A stretch of 21,369 nucleotides of DNA, from the IMG/VR virus record IMGVR_UViG_3300000117_000335, positions 1 to 21,369 of that record. The stretch is one strand, 5' to 3'. Positions 12,779-18,258 of the stretch are shown in pieces; positions within the stretch are counted from its first letter, which is position 1; each line of letters begins with the position of its first letter. Made by a program: the position numbers and the translations under genes. The notes below the pieces were generated by a model. The model had not been told where the DNA came from and ran no database searches. It saw nothing but the letters and a program-made list of their open reading frames with translations. Origin of the DNA: a virus.

Positions 12779-13087
12779 ATGAATGTTGAAAATAAATTAA
12801 AAGATATTCTTAAAAAAGCAAATATTGAAACAGAGCTTCCAGAGTGGTCTAAGTTTTATAATTGGAACCATCACTCACCATCTCAAATAAATTTACCAGA
12901 TGATATTTTTTGTTTTAAATATTTTTATTTAACAGAAAGTGAAAGAGCTAAGTTTAAACCTAATTCTAAAATGGTTGCAGGAGCAACTATAGGTCAAGCA
13001 GTAGCTCAAATCTTTGCAAAGAAAATCTATAACAGAAATAAAAAACAATTTTTTAATACAGAGGAAACCAAATTTGATGACAGCTAA
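12779..13087 (+). CDS. RecB-like exonuclease, N-terminal part (frame-split gene)
   Basis: The 102-residue product begins MNVENKLKDILKKANIETEL and contains HHSPSQINLPDDIFCFKYFY, LTESERAKFKPNSKMVAGAT and IGQAVAQIFAKKI. 'SpSqi.lpdd...kYlyLt.eeRa...pnskM.aGa.iG.avq' is the N-terminal helical part of phage PD-(D/E)XK exonucleases paired with annealing proteins. It stops at TAA 13085-13087. The catalytic half continues in the +1 frame from 13077. No ribosome-binding site precedes the ATG, and a -10-like TATTAG lies at 12765-12770, so this mRNA could also be nearly leaderless (weak). On its own the product lacks catalytic residues. Confidence 0.7.
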   Translation: MNVENKLKDILKKANIETELPEWSKFYNWNHHSPSQINLPDDIFCFKYFYLTESERAKFKPNSKMVAGATIGQAVAQIFAKKIYNRNKKQFFNTEETKFDDS

Positions 13088-13742
13088 AAAAGAAGAAGTA
13101 TTTAAATTAGCAACTGCAGCTTATGATACTTACAAACCATTAAATGAGTTTGATGAATACGAATACAAAAACAACAAAGAAAATTTATTAGAAGTTTTAC
13201 AACAAACAATTAAAGGTATTGAAGAAATAGGTTTATCAGGCAACATTCTTGCAGAAAAACCAGTTAAGCATAAATTTCCTGGCTGTGTTTTACCTGTATC
13301 TGGTCAAATAGACTTATGCGATGATACAAAATTTATTGAAATTAAAACTAAGTGGAGAAAAAGAACTGGTAAATATAAATCAGATGGCTCTCCAAGCTTT
13401 AGTATTGTAAAGCCTGTTCCATTTGATGATTATTATTTACAAACTGCATTTTATTATTTTGCAACCAAGCTTGAACCGCATTTATTAATTGTAACAGAAG
13501 ACACTTATAAAATTTATACAAAAGAAAATTGTCCTCAATTACGACCAGACAATTTAAAATCTATTGCATTAAAGATAAGACAGACTTGTTTAAGAAGGGA
13601 ACGTCTAGCAGCTAGACACTCTGGAACTCATTTATGGACCAATGATGTTAATTTAGATTTAACCAATTTCAAGTGGGATGATGAACACAAAACAGTAGCA
13701 GAAGATTTATGGAACGAAAACCTCTTAACATCTACCAAATAA
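13077..13742 (+). CDS. RecB-like PD-(D/E)XK exonuclease, catalytic part (frame-split gene)
   Basis: From the ATG at 13077 this has 221 residues. The catalytic core is SGQIDLCDDTKFIEIKTKW, giving D79, E88 and K90, with Q122 in DDYYLQTAFYYF. That is the D...ExK...QxxxY set of Cas4/RecB-type nucleases. Such enzymes resect dsDNA ends for the neighbouring single-strand-annealing protein. The ATG overlaps the stop of the N-terminal part by 11 bases (ATGACAGCTAA). A join in the shape DDS-KKEEVFKLA would give a single protein of about 320 residues, the usual family length. The frame is open upstream to 13014, but that part only reads through the other half out of frame. Confidence 0.78.
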   Translation: MTAKKEEVFKLATAAYDTYKPLNEFDEYEYKNNKENLLEVLQQTIKGIEEIGLSGNILAEKPVKHKFPGCVLPVSGQIDLCDDTKFIEIKTKWRKRTGKYKSDGSPSFSIVKPVPFDDYYLQTAFYYFATKLEPHLLIVTEDTYKIYTKENCPQLRPDNLKSIALKIRQTCLRRERLAARHSGTHLWTNDVNLDLTNFKWDDEHKTVAEDLWNENLLTSTK

Positions 13743-13921
13743 ATTTATTTAAAAATAAATATAATTTTGGTAAACATAAAATTAGAGCCAATAATACAAT
13801 TATCATTTGTTCATTTATGATAATTATATTGCTCCCTCTGTTAGTTAACTATGGCTCTAATCTGTGGGATGTTGTCCAGTCTTTCTTTCCTTTCTCAATG
13901 TCCCACAGTAACTCATTATGA
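13709..13921 (+). CDS. Possible small membrane protein overlapping structured DNA/RNA
   Basis: The 70-residue frame has a basic N-terminus (MERKPLNIYQINLFKNKYNF) and one strongly hydrophobic stretch (TIIICSFMIIILLPLLV, residues about 30-46). It overlaps the exonuclease end by 34 bases, and its TGA overlaps the next ATG as ATGA. These are signs of a real coupled cistron, and the next gene lacks a ribosome-binding site. Against it, the hydrophobic part is encoded by an AT-rich palindrome and most of the frame coincides with nested inverted repeats, which may be the true functional element. Both readings are possible. Confidence 0.4.
   Translation: MERKPLNIYQINLFKNKYNFGKHKIRANNTIIICSFMIIILLPLLVNYGSNLWDVVQSFFPFSMSHSNSL
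13781..13861 (+). other. Nested inverted repeats, candidate structured RNA or cruciform
   Basis: ATTAGAGCCA (13781-13790) and TGGCTCTAAT (13852-13861) are perfect 10-bp arms. Inside them AATTATCAT (13798-13806) and ATGATAATT (13817-13825) form a perfect 9-bp stem with a 10-base loop, extended by five more pairs across one mismatch. The remaining inner strand (13831-13850) is left single-stranded and contains the palindrome TAGTTAACTA. Two perfect nested stems within 81 bases are far beyond what this AT-rich background would be expected to give. Confidence 0.6.
13862..13908 (+). other. Second hairpin, with pyrimidine-rich loop, before the annealing-protein gene
   Basis: CTGTGGGA (13862-13869) pairs perfectly with TCCCACAG (13901-13908). 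The 31-base loop contains CTTTCTTTCCTTTCTC, complementary to purine-rich ribosome-binding sites of the GGAGAAAG type used in this genome. The stem directly follows the nested hairpin and ends 9 bases before the ATG at 13918, which itself has no ribosome-binding site. It may control translation of the downstream recombination genes. Confidence 0.55.
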
Positions 13922-14517
13922 TAGAAAATAACTTAACTCCAAAACAATACTTAGAAAGTTTAATTCAAAATAAACAATGCTATGATCTGGATAATGGTAA
14001 AGTAGCTCTGTATCATAAAGATATAGAACAAATGGCAGCTTACTTCGATATAACTACTGATGTCGATATTAGAACTGCAGATGGTAAGATTAGATTTGCA
14101 ATCTGTAAAGCAACGGCAACGGTTAATTCTAATAATAGAACTTACTCTAGCCTAGGTGAAGCGCACCCAGATACTAATGGATTTGCATACTTTGTAGCGG
14201 TTGCAGAAAAGAGAGCTGTAGATAGAGCTATCCTAAAAGCGCTGCACTTACATGGTGATGTTTTATCTTATGAAGAATTAGATTTAAGAAAAAAACAACC
14301 AGTTAAAAAAACAACTGAGGAACCTAAAACAAAAGTTAAATCTTTAACTGAAGAAATAGAACACAAAATTTTATCTGCAAAAGATAAAGTCAGTTTTGTT
14401 AAGTTGCTTGGCAAGTATGAAAATTACTTGTCTCAATTAACAAAAGAAAATCCTGGTTACGCAAATAAATTGCTAGAAAAAATCCAGGTGAAACAACAAG
14501 AAATGGAGGACAAATAA
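13918..14517 (+). CDS. Single-strand-annealing-like recombination protein (putative)
   Basis: The 199-residue protein has a conserved core at residues about 30-110: KDIEQMAAYFDITTDVDIRT, then YSSLGEAHPDTNGFAYFVAV and AEKRAVDRAILKALHLHGDV. The stretch with a 'GEA' turn followed by 'A..a.kRAvdRaiLkalglhG' resembles the core of Rad52/ERF-type annealing proteins and related phage proteins of marine podoviruses. After residue 130 a Lys-rich linker leads to a helical C-terminal domain. It directly follows the exonuclease, the normal pairing of a two-component recombination system. There is no ribosome-binding site; the ATGA overlap and the hairpin just upstream suggest coupled or regulated translation. 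The family call is moderate. Confidence 0.6.
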   Translation: MIENNLTPKQYLESLIQNKQCYDLDNGKVALYHKDIEQMAAYFDITTDVDIRTADGKIRFAICKATATVNSNNRTYSSLGEAHPDTNGFAYFVAVAEKRAVDRAILKALHLHGDVLSYEELDLRKKQPVKKTTEEPKTKVKSLTEEIEHKILSAKDKVSFVKLLGKYENYLSQLTKENPGYANKLLEKIQVKQQEMEDK

Positions 14518-14817
14518 ATGTCGTTTAATCCAAAACCAGGATATGTTTGCTCGTTTGCGATGCAAAAAAATCCTAACAAAACAGAAGCTAAGCATCCAGA
14601 TTTAGTCTTAATTAATCATATGACTAAAAATGGAAAGCAGGCTCCTAAAAATTTTACCATTAAATTAAATGGTCAAGATGTTTGGTGCCAGGCTTCGGGT
14701 TATAAACAAGAAGATGGTTCAGTTAAGATAACGATTACTCAAACTGATACCAATAAGAAACAAGGTTTTGCGCCTAAGCCTGCATACAATGCAGCTGCAG
14801 CGGAAGACTTTATTTAA
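14518..14817 (+). CDS. Small protein, possibly ssDNA-binding
   Basis: The 99-residue protein starts MSFNPKPGYVCSFAMQKNPN. A strand-rich middle follows (FTIKLNGQDVWCQASGYKQE, DGSVKITITQTDTNKK), then a low-complexity linker and an acidic end, AAAEDFI. A small beta barrel plus flexible linker and an acidic hydrophobic tip is the plan of phage SSBs. The position after exonuclease and annealing protein also fits. No clear SSB motif is present, so this is inference. A strong GGAGG lies 8 bases before the ATG, and the start follows directly on the previous stop (TAAATG). Confidence 0.5.
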   Translation: MSFNPKPGYVCSFAMQKNPNKTEAKHPDLVLINHMTKNGKQAPKNFTIKLNGQDVWCQASGYKQEDGSVKITITQTDTNKKQGFAPKPAYNAAAAEDFI

Positions 14818-14819
14818 AT

Positions 14820-15032
14820 ATGAAATACGGTTTAACTCCAATACATCGTAAAGTTTATGAGTGGATTAAATCGTATATAAATAAGCACGGGTATGCGCCG
14901 TCTTACGATGAAATTAAGGTGGCGCATAATATGAAAACCAGGTCCCACGTTCACAAAATTATTGATAATTTAGAAAAAAGAAAATGGATAGCAAGAATAC
15001 CCGCAACAGCCAGAAGCATAACGATACTTTAA
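14820..15032 (+). CDS. Stand-alone LexA-type winged-helix DNA-binding protein
   Basis: The 70-residue protein is a complete LexA N-terminal domain: LTPIHRKVYEWIKSYINKHG, YAPSYDEIKVAHNMKTRSHV and HKIIDNLEKRKWIARIPATA, ending RSITIL. This aligns by eye with 'Lt.rq.evl.fI..yi.e.GyaPs..EIa...gl.SrsaVh..l..Le.kG.I.R.p...RsI.l'. The C-terminal S24 self-cleavage domain is absent, so it cannot be self-inactivated by RecA. It may bind a host SOS-like operator or a phage site. Only two bases separate it from the preceding stop, and its 3' end overlaps the DUF3310 gene by 49 bases. Confidence 0.78.
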   Translation: MKYGLTPIHRKVYEWIKSYINKHGYAPSYDEIKVAHNMKTRSHVHKIIDNLEKRKWIARIPATARSITIL

Positions 15033-15235
15033 AAACACTAGAGAACCAGGGAGGCAAGCATTACCAAGGCTTTGCTATTCAACCTGCTCAATTTATAATT
15101 AAAAATAAACTTCCATTTGCTGAAGGAAACGTCATAAAATATACGTTAAGACACCGCGAAAAGAACGGTGCCGAAGATATTAAAAAGGCTATACATTACT
15201 TAAAAATAATACTAGAAGTAGAGTATGGCGAATAA
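14984..15235 (+). CDS. DUF3310 (SaV-like) protein
   Basis: The 83-residue protein has, from residue 23, GGKHYQGFAIQPAQFIIKNK, then LPFAEGNVIKYTLRHREKNG and AEDIKKAIHYLKIILE. The 'hY....iqPiefi.....f.eGnviKYi.Ry..Kng.eDl.Ka..Yl' pattern is the DUF3310 signature. Such proteins are frequent in phage nucleotide-metabolism or early regions and are sometimes annotated as nucleotide kinase, a function that I do not consider established. The first 20 or so residues are Asn/Lys-rich and lie over the end of the LexA-type gene in another frame. Confidence 0.82.
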   Translation: MDSKNTRNSQKHNDTLKTLENQGGKHYQGFAIQPAQFIIKNKLPFAEGNVIKYTLRHREKNGAEDIKKAIHYLKIILEVEYGE

Positions 15236-15491
15236 ATTTGTCAAAAGATGGGACTATGAATGTATTGTTTCTTTTGAGACTACTTCAAATTCTGTTGAGC
15301 AATTGGCTATGATGAACAAACCGCCAGAAAACGCAAGCTGCGTTGTTAAACAAGATGATTTACGATTTATAAAATCAACCGTAAAGGAGGTAAAGCAGAT
15401 TGTCGATATACCAGCAGCTAACAGAGAAGATAGCTCAAGCCGAAAAGCAGAGAAAAAATCTTCTCTCAAGGATAAGCAAGACCAAAAATAA
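15225..15491 (+). CDS. Small hypothetical protein with charged tail
   Basis: The 88-residue frame begins MANKFVKRWDYECIVSFETT with a short beta-like segment and ends in a Ser/Lys/Asp-rich disordered tail. No family is recognised. Its ATG overlaps the preceding stop by 11 bases. The last 92 bases are shared with the following TTG-started gene in another frame, so the final 30 residues may be constrained by that gene rather than by function here. Confidence 0.5.
   Translation: MANKFVKRWDYECIVSFETTSNSVEQLAMMNKPPENASCVVKQDDLRFIKSTVKEVKQIVDIPAANREDSSSRKAEKKSSLKDKQDQK
15383..15390 (+). promoter_or_regulatory. Strong ribosome-binding site AAAGGAGG inside an upstream gene
   Basis: AAAGGAGG ends 9 bases before TTG 15400-15402. 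It is one of the best matches to the anti-Shine-Dalgarno sequence in the window, yet lies in the middle of the 88-aa gene. It is the reason for accepting the TTG-started 65-aa frame. Confidence 0.6.
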
Positions 15492-15597
15492 AATGGGTTA
15501 TTATCCAGTAAATACTTTGGCACTTGCTAAACAAGCTAACGAAAAGTTAGTGGATATAGTCCAGCTACAGGACCAAAGAAAACAGCTAGAATACTAA
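15400..15597 (+). CDS. Small coiled-coil protein with TTG start
   Basis: The 65-residue product reads MSIYQQLTEKIAQAEKQRKN, then LLSRISKTKNKMGYYPVNTL, and ends in a second charged helix VDIVQLQDQRKQLEY. Two helices joined by a short turn suggest a helical hairpin. No family is recognised. The TTG start is supported by the consensus ribosome-binding site 9 bases upstream. It is the last gene before the 175-base gap holding operator 3. Confidence 0.58.
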   Translation: MSIYQQLTEKIAQAEKQRKNLLSRISKTKNKMGYYPVNTLALAKQANEKLVDIVQLQDQRKQLEY

Positions 15598-15712
15598 GTT
15601 TTCTTAAATAGTAGCGCACAACTTGTAAAATTTCTTTTACTTGCTAAGGCTTCTTTGCACTTTTTTTAAAATATTCCGTAACATTAGTTGATAAAACAAT
15701 CACAGACACCTG
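15598..15712 (+). other. Gap between early genes and integrase unit, with hairpin and T run
   Basis: No gene is seen here. A small perfect hairpin GTAAAA-TTTC-TTTTAC lies at 15625-15640, and a run of seven or eight T follows at about 15660-15667. The two are separated by about 20 bases, so they do not make a standard intrinsic terminator, but the T run may end early transcripts weakly. I searched for a tRNA-like segment that could be an attachment site and found none. Confidence 0.3.
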
Positions 15713-15727
15713 TTGACTAAATGTCAA
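15713..15727. promoter_or_regulatory. Operator 3: palindrome TTGAC-N5-GTCAA
   Basis: TTGACTAAATGTCAA has perfect five-base arms and the same 15-bp length as operator 1 (TTGACATTTTGTCAA). The central bases differ while the arms are identical, as expected of a dimer-binding site rather than a duplicated segment. It overlaps the -35 of the unit encoding the integrase. Confidence 0.65.
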
Positions 15728-15742
15728 TAACTATGCTAGAAG
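15713..15742 (+). promoter_or_regulatory. Putative promoter for the integrase unit
   Basis: TTGACT (15713-15718, five of six) is followed by TAGAAG (15737-15742) at 18 bp or TATGCT (15732-15737) at 13 bp. The first has acceptable spacing and the second a slightly better -10-like core. The ribosome-binding site GGAG and the ATG at 15773 follow within 31-36 bases. The layout parallels the promoter at 9716, including the palindrome on the -35. Confidence 0.45.
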
Positions 15743-15772
15743 GTAACCAACTAACAATGGAGAAAAAAAATA

Positions 15773-15886
15773 ATGAGAAAACTAACTCTTAAACAATACA
15801 TAATCATGTTCATAGTTTTTGAACTTGTTTTTGTTGGAGTAGGTTTATTTGCATTACATCAATGGTCAACACAAGGAGGAATATAA
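15773..15886 (+). CDS. 37-aa single-pass membrane peptide
   Basis: The short frame encodes MRKLTLKQYIIMFIVFELVF followed by VGVGLFALHQW and a short polar tail. It has a positive N-terminus and one hydrophobic span (residues about 10-28), so N-in C-out topology is expected. GGAG lies 10 bases before the ATG. It is the first gene behind operator 3, and the ribosome-binding site of the next gene (AAGGAGG) lies in its last codons. Its function is unknown; small membrane peptides in lysogeny units can act in superinfection exclusion, but nothing in the sequence proves that. Confidence 0.6.
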   Translation: MRKLTLKQYIIMFIVFELVFVGVGLFALHQWSTQGGI

Positions 15887-15888
15887 CC

Positions 15889-16209
15889 ATGGGATTACAC
15901 GTAAACATATATAAATGGAATTTAGGTGATTGCACAAATGGAGGAATTTCATCTAAGACACACGAATTGTGTCTTGTAAATGTTCCTGGTCCTTTTGAAC
16001 CAGATAAAAAAATTCCTGCTGCATTACTTGTAGAAGGTAACTTACCTGGTACAGCAAAGATAGTTCCACTTAAAGAAACTCGTAAAGGTAAATGGTTTAT
16101 GTTTGGTGGTAACTTTGCTTATTCTTCTGATGCTAGATTTTGTGATGCTGTAGAAAAACTACAAGGCTCTAGTAGTCCAGTAGCAATTCACGACAGAACT
16201 GAAGACTAA
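15889..16209 (+). CDS. Hypothetical protein in the integrase unit
   Basis: The 106-residue protein begins MGLHVNIYKWNLGDCTNGGI and continues with a beta-rich sequence (LCLVNVPGPFEPDKKIPAAL, TAKIVPLKETRKGKWFMFGG). The ATG at 15889 is chosen because AAGGAGG lies 9 bases upstream; an upstream ATG at 15862 would start inside the membrane-peptide gene without a site. The 'TNGGIS' turn and 'GkWfMFGGnF' end recur in small marine phage proteins of unknown role. Its TAA overlaps the integrase ATG by one base (TAATG), so integrase translation depends on it. Confidence 0.65.
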   Translation: MGLHVNIYKWNLGDCTNGGISSKTHELCLVNVPGPFEPDKKIPAALLVEGNLPGTAKIVPLKETRKGKWFMFGGNFAYSSDARFCDAVEKLQGSSSPVAIHDRTED

Positions 16210-17252
16210 TGTTTATCAGAAAAAACGGAACCAAATACAAAGTATACGATGAGGGTCGAAAGACCCTCGCGTCATTTGATACTAAAGATCAAGCGATCGC
16301 CTGGACAACCAAGCCAAGCACTATAGATTTCACACAAGCTTTTAATTTATTTAATAAAAATATACAGGACCAAGTAAACAATGGCATAATTAAGAAACAT
16401 ACTGGACAAAGATACCAGGAAATCGTTTCCTGCCACATAGAACCCCTAATTTTTAACGTTCCAATTAATACATACAAATACTCAGATTTCTTAAACAACT
16501 ACCTTAAAAAGCTTTCTATGGCGGTTTCTCGTACGACTATGCAGCCTTTGTCTGCCAAAACCTACAAAGATATTATTGCGGTCTTTAGAATGATTATAAA
16601 GTACATTAGAGATTTAGATTATGACATTGGGGATTGTGCAAAGATATTAGATTACAGAACCAAGGTGCCTGCTAGTAAAAAAAATAAAACTAAAGATGAA
16701 TTTTATACTACGATCAATGATGCTAAATTATTAATTCAATCTGAAACTAATCTTAAATATAAAACTTTATATTGTTTAGCATTAGTCTCTGGAGCCAGAA
16801 CCAATGAGCTGCTTGCTGCTTGTTATGATGACTTTCAAAATAATACCTGGACCATACAGAATACTTTAGACAATGATAATGTATTTGAACCAGGGTCTGT
16901 TAAAACTATAGCAGGGTTTAGAACCGTGGATGTTACTGTTGAAGTAACTACATTAATTAAAAGTTTAAAATTACTTAATCTATCTAACAATAGGTTGTTC
17001 AATATTTCTAAAAGCCAGGTCAAGTATCATACTCAAAAACTCGCAAAGTCTATTGGGATTGCTTGGCAAGGTGGACTAAGTCCATTTAGAAAACTATCTT
17101 CAAGTTTAGTCTTTGATAGTAATATCTTGTCTGAAAAAGAATTTAGACAACGATATGGCTGGGAAGATTTAAAAACTTTTAGAAAGTATTACCAAAGACA
17201 AACAAGAAATAATGCAAGGGTCGATGGTATATTTAATAAACTAACAAACTAA
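16209..17252 (+). CDS. int: Tyrosine integrase (site-specific recombinase)
   Basis: The 347-residue protein has an arm-type N-terminus (MFIRKNGTKYKVYDEGRKTL), a SAM-like core-binding domain (about 40-150) and a catalytic domain. R197 (SGARTNE), K232 (SVKTIAGFR), R294 (SPFRK), W318 (YGWED) and the nucleophile Y327 (FRKYYQR, nine residues after W318) are visible. The usual His of the HxxR box is Ser291 here. It integrates the phage genome into the host chromosome and, with an excisionase, reverses this. It belongs to the operator-3 unit and is coupled by TAATG to the preceding gene. No excisionase is recognised; the downstream XRE protein could fill a directionality role. The start codon follows directly, so no other start is needed. 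Confidence 0.92.
   Translation: MFIRKNGTKYKVYDEGRKTLASFDTKDQAIAWTTKPSTIDFTQAFNLFNKNIQDQVNNGIIKKHTGQRYQEIVSCHIEPLIFNVPINTYKYSDFLNNYLKKLSMAVSRTTMQPLSAKTYKDIIAVFRMIIKYIRDLDYDIGDCAKILDYRTKVPASKKNKTKDEFYTTINDAKLLIQSETNLKYKTLYCLALVSGARTNELLAACYDDFQNNTWTIQNTLDNDNVFEPGSVKTIAGFRTVDVTVEVTTLIKSLKLLNLSNNRLFNISKSQVKYHTQKLAKSIGIAWQGGLSPFRKLSSSLVFDSNILSEKEFRQRYGWEDLKTFRKYYQRQTRNNARVDGIFNKLTN
16251..16268 (+). repeat. Perfect hairpin with GAAA tetraloop near the integrase start
   Basis: GAGGGTCGAAAGACCCTC forms a 7-bp, GC-rich stem with a GNRA tetraloop, 42 bases after the integrase ATG. It uses codons (CTC, GCG next to it) that are rare elsewhere in this AT-rich gene, hinting that the structure itself is selected. 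Candidate roles are slowing translation or protecting the mRNA; no T tract follows, so it is not a standard terminator. Confidence 0.5.
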
Positions 17253-17260
17253 GGAGCAAA

Positions 17261-17605
17261 ATGGCAAATAAACATTTACCATATGATAGTGAAGTTTGTA
17301 GCAAACTGATTGAAGCTACATCTTATAATCTAAAAAAATATAGATTAGAAAGAAAGATGACCCAAATGCGATTAGCAGATAAGCTATCTAAGTTTTTAGG
17401 TCAACGATACTCGTACCAACAAATACAAAAGTATGAGTCATTGGATAGAAAAAAGAATAACAAGATACCTTTACTGGTAGGCTATGCTTTTTCTAAAATT
17501 CTAAACAAACCATTAGAAACTTTTTTCATTAGTAAAGAAGAAAGAGATAATGCGATTATCTTTTCTGGCGCACTAAAACCAAAAGAAGAAACGGTTAATG
17601 GTTAA
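17261..17605 (+). CDS. XRE-family HTH transcriptional regulator
   Basis: In this 114-residue protein the HTH is at about residues 20-75: LKKYRLERKMTQMRLADKLS, then YSYQQIQKYESLDRKKNNKI and PLLVGYAFSKILNKPLETFF. 'l...R..k.mtQ..lAdkl....sy.qiqkYE.g.n.ip...l...a..l..pl..fF' is the typical XRE domain of bacterial and phage repressors. The tail is short, with no sensor or protease domain. The AAGGAG site lies a few bases before the ATG, 8 bases after the integrase stop. It may regulate integrase/lysogeny or be the long-term repressor, with the smaller HTH protein acting like Cro; the sequence does not settle which. Confidence 0.82.
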   Translation: MANKHLPYDSEVCSKLIEATSYNLKKYRLERKMTQMRLADKLSKFLGQRYSYQQIQKYESLDRKKNNKIPLLVGYAFSKILNKPLETFFISKEERDNAIIFSGALKPKEETVNG

Positions 17606-17894
17606 AAAAAAAGAACTCATATTGTATGTAAGCAATTGCTTTTACTGCGATAAGAGTTTGTATTCTAACATGGGTGGGTGGATAGCTAGTCCAAAGTTTA
17701 AGCCTACCCGTGTTACTAGATATTTCTGCCATGATGGTAAGGATGGCAGCTGCTTTGATAAATATTGTAACTTTGTCCATGACTTGCAGCTTAATGCTGA
17801 GATGGCGCATATCTCTACTTTAGAAACGGATTGGGAAAACAAACCACCGTATAAACAAATGATTGAGAAGTTTTTAAAAGATGGAAAAAAATAA
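17598..17894 (+). CDS. Cys-rich probable zinc-binding protein
   Basis: The 98-residue protein begins MVKKKELILYVSNCFYCDKS and contains RYFCHDGKDGSCFDKYCNFV. The Cys/His layout (CFYC, CH, C, C, then VH) suggests one zinc site. No family is recognised. Its ATG overlaps the XRE gene stop by 8 bases, and its TAA abuts the stop of the converging gene at 17895 (TAATTA), so plus and minus transcripts meet head-on here with no clear terminator between. Confidence 0.6.
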   Translation: MVKKKELILYVSNCFYCDKSLYSNMGGWIASPKFKPTRVTRYFCHDGKDGSCFDKYCNFVHDLQLNAEMAHISTLETDWENKPPYKQMIEKFLKDGKK

Positions 17895-18089
17895 TTATTC
17901 TGCAGGACTGTTGTTATTGCTATTAATATAATTATAAACCCTACCAATTGCTTTATCTATTCCAAACAATTCACCTTTAATATAATTTGTATCTTCTTTT
18001 AAATCTACAATAGATACCAGGACCCAAGTACATAAACCAAACAATGCGCTGCCAATAAAACCAACTATCCATTTAATATCAATTTTCAT
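17895..18089 (-). CDS. Small single-pass membrane protein at the end of the late unit
   Basis: The 64-residue protein starts MKIDIKWIVGFIGSALFGLC and continues TWVLVSIVDLKEDTNYIKGE. There is one transmembrane span (residues about 8-28) followed by a charged, probably coiled periplasmic or cytoplasmic tail. Small proteins of this type near a phage lysozyme are candidates for holin, antiholin or spanin. It is the last gene of the right-hand cassette, and its start overlaps the preceding gene by 4 bases. Confidence 0.6.
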   Translation of the reverse strand: MKIDIKWIVGFIGSALFGLCTWVLVSIVDLKEDTNYIKGELFGIDKAIGRVYNYINSNNNSPAE

Positions 18090-18250
18090 TCTGCAATCTT
18101 TCCTTTATTGGGACCCTTTTTAATAACATATTTTTGAGTACCATTAGCTCCATAGTTTACTTCTTTCTTTAAAGACTTAAACAAGGTCATCTCTTTAGAT
18201 TTTTTTTCAGAATTTTTTTTATAATTTTCAAGAAACTTGGTATCTCTCAT
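18086..18250 (-). CDS. Small basic hypothetical protein
   Basis: From the ATG at 18250 the product has 54 residues: MRDTKFLENYKKNSEKKSKE, a Lys-rich helix, then YGANGTQKYVIKKGPNKGKI. The frame is open to 18286, but AGGAG lies 5 bases before 18250 and overlaps the stop of the upstream gene, which decides the start. No family is recognised. The charge suggests nucleic-acid or membrane-surface contact. Confidence 0.5.
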   Translation of the reverse strand: MRDTKFLENYKKNSEKKSKEMTLFKSLKKEVNYGANGTQKYVIKKGPNKGKIAE

Positions 18251-18258
18251 GGCAGCTC

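Noticed and set aside
13014-13076. Upstream extension of the exonuclease catalytic frame to 13014.
   Set aside because: This stretch reads the N-terminal gene in another frame and gives a low-complexity sequence without family similarity. ATG 13077 is the better start.
15598-15772. Search for attP (tRNA 3'-end match) near the integrase.
   Set aside because: No TTCGA-type T-arm or acceptor-end sequence is seen in this gap or in the other gaps. attP may be non-tRNA or outside the window, so it is not annotated.
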